From: Candidatus Intestinimonas stercoravium
Lineage (GTDB): Bacteria; Bacillota; Clostridia; Oscillospirales; Oscillospiraceae
Direction: 5' to 3'
Assembly: GCA_019117605.1 (NCBI GenBank)
Contig: DWZK01000071.1
Coordinates: forward strand, 1-39,531
Length of the DNA stretch: 39,531 bases
Shown here: positions 33,679 through 39,531 of the stretch, one piece after another
Layout: every line of letters starts with the position of its first letter
Numbering within the stretch: position 1 is the stretch's first letter
Made by a program: the position numbers and the translations under genes
Notes under the pieces: model-generated
Database searches by the model: none
Seen by the model: only the letters and a program-made list of their open reading frames with translations
What the model was told of the DNA's origin: nothing

Positions 33679-34230
33679 TCACTTCTCTTCCGGGGGCAGC
33701 TCCCGCTCCCCTTCCCGGATGTAGTCCTCCACCCACCGCGTCACCTCGGGGAGAGAGAGGGGCACCTCCGTCCCCAGGATCTCCCGCAGCTGGGCAGTGT
33801 CCATCTGGAACGTCTCCCCGCCCCGCCTGTGGGCATAGACCAGGTCCATCCCCTCCGGCAGTCCCTGGACCAACAGGGCCACCGTGGCCGCCATGTCCCC
33901 CAGAGGAGGACAGTCGATGTGGCCGGAGAAAAAGGCGGCGGTCACCGTGGTCCCCTTTCCCGGGGCGCTCCGGATCTCCAGGCCGCCGCCGGTCTGCTCG
34001 GCGGCCAGCCGCAGCAGGGGCAGGCCCAGCCCCACCTTCCGGGTAGTGCGGGTGGTGGTGAAGGGGTCGGTGACCCGGGCCAGGAAAGCCGGATCCATGC
34101 CCCGGCCGTCGTCCGCCACCTCCAGGCGGATCCGTCCCCCGCTCTCCTCTACCGTCAGCGCCACCCGCCGGGCCCCGGCGGCGATGGAGTTCTGGGCGAT
34201 ATCCAGCATGTGGAGGGCGAGCTCCTTCAT
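33679..34230 (-). CDS. Stand-alone HATPase-domain protein in the hydrogenase operon
   Basis: The 183-residue protein is a GHKL ATPase domain: N-box LDIAQNSIAAGA (9-20), G1 DDGRGMD (40-46), DPFTTTR and G2 VGLGLPLLRLAAEQTGG. There is no sensor, membrane helix, dimerisation helix or phospho-accepting histidine. Residues 103-183 form a separate C-terminal part (HIDCPPLGDMAATVALLVQG) with no family I recognise. Similar genes sit between hndA and hndB in other clostridia. It may be a regulator or assembly factor of the hydrogenase. It lies 31 bp after hndA and 67 bp before hndB. Confidence 0.85.
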   Translation of the reverse strand: MKELALHMLDIAQNSIAAGARRVALTVEESGGRIRLEVADDGRGMDPAFLARVTDPFTTTRTTRKVGLGLPLLRLAAEQTGGGLEIRSAPGKGTTVTAAFFSGHIDCPPLGDMAATVALLVQGLPEGMDLVYAHRRGGETFQMDTAQLREILGTEVPLSLPEVTRWVEDYIREGERELPPEEK

Positions 34231-34261
34231 CCGGCCTCTCCCCTTTCAGGCTCTCTCCGCT

Positions 34262-34756
34262 CTACTCGTACTTGTCCAGGATGGCCCCCACCTGGTCGGG
34301 GGTGAGCCGGCCGTAGACGTCGTTGTTGATCATCATGACGGGGGCCAGGCCGCAGGCCCCGATACACCGGCAGGCATCCAGAGAGAACTTCCCGTCGGGA
34401 GTGATGGAGCCTGTCCGGATGCCCAGGTGCTTCTGCACCGCGTCCAGCACATCGGAGGCGCCCTTCACATAGCAGGCCGTGCCCAGGCACAGGCTGATCT
34501 GGTACTTCCCCTTGGGGTTCAGGGTGAACTGGGCGTAGAAAGACGCCACTCCGTACACCTCGCTGAGAGGGATGTCCAGCCCTTCAGCCACCATGATCTG
34601 GACCTCCTCCGGCAGATAGCCGAAGATCTCCTGGGCCGCCTGGAGCACCGGCATGGTGGCCCCCGGCTGGCCCTTGTGCTCTGCGATGACCGCTTTGAGG
34701 CGCTCCTCCTGCTCCTTGGTCCCTCTGTATGGGACGACGCTCTTCACGTTTGGCAT
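34262..34756 (-). CDS. hndA: Hydrogenase [2Fe-2S] subunit HndA (NuoE type)
   Basis: The ATG at 34756 (MPNVKSVVPYRGTKEQEE) has AAGGAAGG 8 nt upstream. The 164-residue protein has the NuoE pattern: LPVLQAAQEIFGYLPEE-like helices, EVYGVASFYAQFTLNP, then the cluster cysteines in CLGTACYVKGA and DACRCIGACGLAPVMMIN. It passes electrons between HndC and the rest of the complex. It is the first gene of a five-gene operon. Confidence 0.94.
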   Translation of the reverse strand: MPNVKSVVPYRGTKEQEERLKAVIAEHKGQPGATMPVLQAAQEIFGYLPEEVQIMVAEGLDIPLSEVYGVASFYAQFTLNPKGKYQISLCLGTACYVKGASDVLDAVQKHLGIRTGSITPDGKFSLDACRCIGACGLAPVMMINNDVYGRLTPDQVGAILDKYE

Positions 34757-34844
34757 ATGACCATCCTTCCTTTTCCCGGTCCACCCCGTGCCGCTGGGGC
34801 GACGCCCCCCTGGACACGGGTCGTTACACACCGTTATATCTGAT

Positions 34845-34873
34845 ATGATACCGCGAAAGTTTCATGGATTCAA
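34845..34873 (-). promoter_or_regulatory. Promoter of the hydrogenase operon
   Basis: On the minus strand TTGAAT (34873-34868) and TATCAT (34850-34845) are spaced 17 bp. The predicted start near 34838 gives a leader of about 80 nt. Confidence 0.7.
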
Positions 34874-34945
34874 CATTTATTTTGTCATTCTCGCCCATTT
34901 TCTTTTCTTTCATGTCCGAACTATTATGGCATTTGACACAAAATA

Positions 34946-34970
34946 AAGGCCGCCCGGAGGGCGGCCTTTG
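34946..34970 (-). terminator. Terminator of proBA
   Basis: A perfect 11-bp stem (34946-34956 with 34960-34970), loop of 3, is followed on the minus strand by TTTATTTTG. About 100 bp separate it from the proA stop. Confidence 0.9.
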
Positions 34971-35066
34971 ACATCATTCCTTTCGCCACGTTTATGTATT
35001 TCGAATACAGCGATATATGCTTTCTAATGAAGGCGGCCGAGGTCCCACGCCGTATATTGGTAGTAC

Positions 35067-36317
35067 CTATTTTCTGACCTGTCCCGTCCCATAGATCACA
35101 TACTTGCTGGAGGTGAGCTCCTCCAGTCCCATGGGGCCTCGGGCGTGCATCTTCTGGGTGGAGATGCCGATCTCCGCTCCCAGGCCGAACTCGAAGCCGT
35201 CTGTGAACCGGGTGGATGCGTTGACATACACGGCGGCCGCGTCCACCTGGTCCAGGAAAGCCTGCGCGGTGAAGTAGTTGGTGGTGACGATCGCCTCCGA
35301 GTGGCCGCTCCCATGGGCGGCGATGAAGTCCATGGCCTCCCGGGCGCTGTCCACCACCTTCACCGCCAGGATGTAGTCGCCGTACTCGGCGTCCCAGTCC
35401 TCCTCTGTGGCGGGGACCACGCACTCGCCCAGGATGGCCCGGGTCCGGGGACAGCCCCGGAGCTCCACATGCTTCCGGTCCAGCAGGGCCTTGGCCTTGG
35501 GCAGGAAGGCCTCCGCCACGTCCCGGTGGACCAGCAGGCACTCCGCCGCGTTGCACACCGAGGGGCGGGAGCACTTGGCGTTGTAGATGATCTCCGCCCC
35601 CATGTCCAGATCCGCCTCGCCATCCACATAGATGTGGCACACCCCGGATCCGGTCTCGATCACCGGCACACGGGCGTTGTCCACCACGGCCCGGATCAGC
35701 CCCGCCCCTCCCCGGGGGATGAGCACGTCCAGATAGCCGGTGAGGCCCATGAGCTCGTTGGCGCTCTCCCGGCTGGTGTCCTCCACCAGGGCCACGCAGT
35801 CCCGGGGCAGGCCCGCCTGCTCCAGGGCATCCCGCATCACCGAGACCAGGGCCTTGTTGGAGCGGAAGGCCTCCTTGCCTCCCCGCAGGATGACGGCGTT
35901 CCCGGCCTTCAGGCAGAGGACGGCGGCGTCCACGGTGACGTTGGGCCGGGCCTCGTAGATCATGCCGATCACGCCCAGAGGCACCCGCCGCCTGCCGATG
36001 ATGAGGCCGTTGGGCCGGGTGTCCATCTTGGTGACCTGCCCGATCGGGTCGGGAAGGGCGGCCACCTGCCGCACTCCCTCTACGATGCCGTCCAGCCGCT
36101 GGGCGCTGAGGGCCAGCCGGTCCAGCATGGACTTCCGCATCCCGGCGTCCATGGCCGAGGCCAGGTCCTTCTCGTTCTCCGAGAGGATGTATCCCTGCTG
36201 CTGGTAGAGGGCCTGGGCGATGGCCTCCAGGGCGGCGTCCTTCCGGGCCGTCCCCGCCACCGCCAGCACCCGCGCGGCGTTCCGGGCCGCCAGGCCCTGG
36301 GTCTCCAGGATCGTCAT
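35067..36317 (-). CDS. proA: Gamma-glutamyl phosphate reductase
   Basis: The 416-residue protein has the normal family length. It shows VPLGVIGMIYEARPNVT, LKAGNAVILRGGKEA, the catalytic cysteine in SRPSVCNAAECLLVH, and C-terminal SGHSEAIVTTN and MHARGPMGLEELTS. It reduces gamma-glutamyl phosphate to the semialdehyde in proline synthesis. It lies 83 bp after proB. Confidence 0.96.
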   Translation of the reverse strand: MTILETQGLAARNAARVLAVAGTARKDAALEAIAQALYQQQGYILSENEKDLASAMDAGMRKSMLDRLALSAQRLDGIVEGVRQVAALPDPIGQVTKMDTRPNGLIIGRRRVPLGVIGMIYEARPNVTVDAAVLCLKAGNAVILRGGKEAFRSNKALVSVMRDALEQAGLPRDCVALVEDTSRESANELMGLTGYLDVLIPRGGAGLIRAVVDNARVPVIETGSGVCHIYVDGEADLDMGAEIIYNAKCSRPSVCNAAECLLVHRDVAEAFLPKAKALLDRKHVELRGCPRTRAILGECVVPATEEDWDAEYGDYILAVKVVDSAREAMDFIAAHGSGHSEAIVTTNYFTAQAFLDQVDAAAVYVNASTRFTDGFEFGLGAEIGISTQKMHARGPMGLEELTSSKYVIYGTGQVRK

Positions 36318-36400
36318 ATCGTTCTCCTCCCTTTCTGCGGAGGGGGCCGCCCCCTCTTTGCCCTTGTCCTGTGGATCTTACCTATTATATGATATGTATG

Positions 36401-37213
36401 TCAGCTGCGGGCCCCGCAGTGGAACCGGGTGCCCACCTCTTCTCCCTCTACGATGCGGTACAGCTCCTCCGGCCTGCTGCCGTTGGTGATGACCATATCG
36501 ATCCCCGCCTCCAGGGCCAGCTCCGCGGCGTTGAGCTTGGTGGCCATGCCTCCGGTGCCCCGCCAGGACCCCGCTCCCCCCGCCATCGCGCGGAGCGCGG
36601 GGGTCACCTCCTCCACATGGTGGATGAGCCGGGCGTCCGGGTGGGTCCGGGGGTCGGCGTCGTAGAGGCCGTCGATATCGCTGAGGAGGACCAGCAGATC
36701 CGCCCCGCAGAGCCGGGCCACCATGGCGGAGAGGGTGTCGTTGTCCCCCAGCACCTTGCATTTGCCCGTCTCGATCTCGGCAGAGGAGACCGAGTCGTTC
36801 TCGTTGACCACCGGGATGACCCCCAGCTCCAGCAGGGACTCGAAAGTATTGTGGAGATGGGCCGCCCGCACCGGCGCCTCCACATCCTCCCCGGTGAGGA
36901 GGATCTGGGCCACCACCCGGTTATACTCCCCGAACATCTTGTCGTAGAGGTGCATCATCATGCACTGGCCCACCGCCGCCGCGGCCTGCTTCATCCGCAG
37001 CTGGGAGGGCCGCTCCTTCAGCCCCAGTTTGGCCGTCCCGATGCCGATGGCGCCGGAGGACACCAGGACCACCTCATGGCCCATCCCCTCCAGGTCGGAC
37101 AGGGTCCGGGCCAGCCGCTCCATGCTCCGCAGGTCCAGCCGCCCCGTCTCGTGGGTCAGTGTGGAGGTGCCCACCTTCACCACCAGCCGCAGCCGCCCTT
37201 CTCGCCGTTCCAT
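36401..37213 (-). CDS. proB: Glutamate 5-kinase, short form without PUA domain
   Basis: It shows LVVKVGTSTLTHETGRLDL, VLVSSGAIGIG, IPVVNENDSVS, FGDNDTLSAMVA-like LGDNDTLSAMVA and GTGGMATKLNAAELA, all conserved in amino-acid kinases of the ProB group. It has about 270 residues, so the C-terminal PUA domain of the roughly 367-residue E. coli form is absent; short forms are known. The ATG at 37213 has AGGAG 10 nt upstream. A GTG at 37222 is too close to that site. Confidence 0.94.
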   Translation of the reverse strand: MERREGRLRLVVKVGTSTLTHETGRLDLRSMERLARTLSDLEGMGHEVVLVSSGAIGIGTAKLGLKERPSQLRMKQAAAAVGQCMMMHLYDKMFGEYNRVVAQILLTGEDVEAPVRAAHLHNTFESLLELGVIPVVNENDSVSSAEIETGKCKVLGDNDTLSAMVARLCGADLLVLLSDIDGLYDADPRTHPDARLIHHVEEVTPALRAMAGGAGSWRGTGGMATKLNAAELALEAGIDMVITNGSRPEELYRIVEGEEVGTRFHCGARS

Positions 37214-37276
37214 GCGCCTCACGCTCCTCTTCTTCCTGATCGGGCCGGGATATAAACACTGTCCCAGTTTACTTTA

Positions 37277-37285
37277 ATCATAGCA
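37277..37285 (-). promoter_or_regulatory. Extended -10 promoter of proBA
   Basis: On the minus strand the element TGCTATGAT has the extended TGn ahead of a good -10 box. There is no good -35 box at 17 bp. Confidence 0.5.
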
Positions 37286-37384
37286 CATCCCGGCAAAAAG
37301 GGGAAGCGCTCTTTTCCTTTTGGGGGTTTTCTAACCATTGCCTGTAAAAAAGAGATTTTTACCTATCTTTTCGTGTTTTTTATG

Positions 37385-37413
37385 TTGTAATTCCCTCAAG
37401 GTTGAGGTACAAT
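37385..37413 (+). promoter_or_regulatory. Promoter of trmL with a palindrome in the spacer
   Basis: TTGTAA (37385-37390) and TACAAT (37408-37413) are spaced 17 bp. The spacer holds CCTCAA-GG-TTGAGG (37394-37407), an inverted repeat placed where a regulator could act. Confidence 0.65.
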
Positions 37414-37457
37414 GTACTGCGCTGGAAAACTGTCGATAGAAAGGGGTCCGGCTTTGT

Positions 37458-37970
37458 ATGTTAAACATCGTACTGGTCGAGCCCGAGATCCCCATGAACA
37501 CCGGCAACGTGGCCCGGACCTGCGCCGTCACGGGCAGCAGGCTCCATCTGGTCCGTCCCCTCGGCTTCGACATCTCGGATAAGGCCGTGAAGCGGGCGGG
37601 GCTGGACTACTGGGACCTGGTGGACCTCCACGTCTACGACAGTCTGGCGGATCTCTTCCGCCAGGAGCCCGCGCCGGACCTGTGGCTCACCACCACCAAG
37701 GCCGCCCGGCGCTACAGCGACGCCCCCTACCGGGACGGCTGCTGGCTCTTCTTCGGGAAGGAGACCGCCGGTCTCCCCGCCTCCCTGCTGGAGCGCTGGC
37801 CGGAGCGCTGCGTGCGCCTGCCCATGCGGGAGGAGGCCCGGAGCCTGAACCTGGCCAACACGGTGGCCGTGGTGACCTACGAGGCCCTGCGTCAGCTGGA
37901 CTTCCCCGGTCTCAGCAGCGACGGCGCCGCCGCCTGGAAGGAGCAGAGGGCCCGTGCCCTGCGCCGCTGA
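37458..37970 (+). CDS. trmL: tRNA (cytidine/uridine-34-2'-O)-methyltransferase
   Basis: The 170-residue SPOUT-fold protein matches TrmL/Csp[21 protein letters not shown] (2-21), [23 protein letters not shown] and the knot segment [20 protein letters not shown]. It methylates the ribose at the wobble position of leucine tRNAs, using S-adenosylmethionine. It lies 70 bp before pgk on the same strand and may be transcribed with it. Confidence 0.95.
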   Translation: MLNIVLVEPEIPMNTGNVARTCAVTGSRLHLVRPLGFDISDKAVKRAGLDYWDLVDLHVYDSLADLFRQEPAPDLWLTTTKAARRYSDAPYRDGCWLFFGKETAGLPASLLERWPERCVRLPMREEARSLNLANTVAVVTYEALRQLDFPGLSSDGAAAWKEQRARALRR

Positions 37971-38040
37971 TCCCCCATCAGACCCCTGCATGACCGTAAG
38001 TGCCATTCAGATCGTATCGTTTGGAAAGGAGCTTGCACAC

Positions 38041-39231
<1,191 letters not shown>

Positions 39232-39233
39232 GA

Positions 39234-39531
39234 CCTCACAGGGCCGGGCAGCTCCGCTGGGGCCCCGCCGGAGCCCAGCAGAGCGGGTCCGGTGGGGAAA
39301 GGAGGCGCAGCGGAAGGACCGAGCTCTCCTGCCCGCAGGGGAGCGAGGGATCTGGAGCTTGCGCCGACGCCGCCCGGCGTGGCCTGCCTGCTGGACAAGT
39401 AAGAAGCGCGGAGGGCCCGGGAGCAGGCGCACAGCGAGGCCCGCAGGCGAAAAAGCAGTTGCGCCAACGGCGCAAGGTGTTTTTCGCGGAGGGACGAGCA
39501 GTGTGCCGTCGCGAAGGGCCCGCAGCGTGAC
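39234..39531. other. GC-rich stretch after pgk, no gene supported
   Basis: About 300 bp to the window edge hold no protein I recognise in any frame. There are several short GC-rich palindromes, including TTGCGCC-AAC-GGCGCAA (39459-39475), and the second copy of the pgk end. No clear pgk terminator with a T-tract is visible. Confidence 0.5.

Noticed and set aside
31431..34046. Long plus-strand open frame opposite hndC and hndB
   Set aside because: It mirrors the hydrogenase genes and shows no domain.

Overview
The window is GC-rich, with dense genes, clean Shine-Dalgarno sites and GC-rich hairpin terminators. An alpha/beta-type small acid-soluble spore protein shows an endospore former. An etfB-etfA-bcd cluster, a trimeric-type [FeFe] hydrogenase operon, RNase J and an S-layer-homology protein point to a strictly anaerobic, butyrate- and hydrogen-forming clostridium. 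GC-rich Oscillospiraceae (the Flavonifractor/Intestinimonas/Lawsonibacter group) fit best. That placement is inference from gene content and composition.

Region 1 (1-12.4 kb). After the end of an SLH protein, eight minus-strand genes run without a break from 9647 to 388: CaiB/BaiF CoA-transferase, crotonase-fold enzyme, acyl-CoA dehydrogenase, nitronate-monooxygenase/FabK-like flavoenzyme, YkvI-like transporter, GntP-like transporter, second CoA-transferase, and a short old-yellow-enzyme protein with Fe-S cysteines. A near-consensus -24/-12 (sigma-54) promoter precedes the first gene. The gene just upstream encodes a PrpR-N/PAS/AAA+/Fis sigma-54 activator. Together they look like an inducible uptake and CoA-thioester pathway for an unidentified carboxylic acid. 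This is the best candidate for an undescribed system here. A small XRE regulator is divergent from the activator, with a large palindrome between them.

Region 2 (12.5-18.8 kb). It holds a spore SASP gene, the etfB-etfA-bcd operon of butyrate synthesis, and a divergent polar amino-acid ABC importer (lipoprotein, permease, ATPase).

Region 3 (18.8-25 kb). It holds an ArsC/Spx-family protein and a 766-residue protein with the layout of a mannose-1-phosphate guanylyltransferase/phosphomannomutase fusion that has lost the recognisable catalytic motifs of both enzymes. A btuFCD-type cobalamin importer follows, led by a clear cobalamin riboswitch.

Region 4 (25-29.6 kb). It holds RNase J with a long leader, three in-register 80-bp tandem repeats, a secreted stalk/PepSY protein, and type III pantothenate kinase.

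Region 5 (29.6-39.5 kb). It holds a hydrogenase operon (hndA, a stand-alone HATPase, hndB, hndC, hndD), proBA, trmL and pgk. A 33-bp copy of the pgk 3' end lies 171 bp downstream of the original, in GC-rich sequence where I find no gene. No tRNA, rRNA, CRISPR array, transposase or phage gene was seen.
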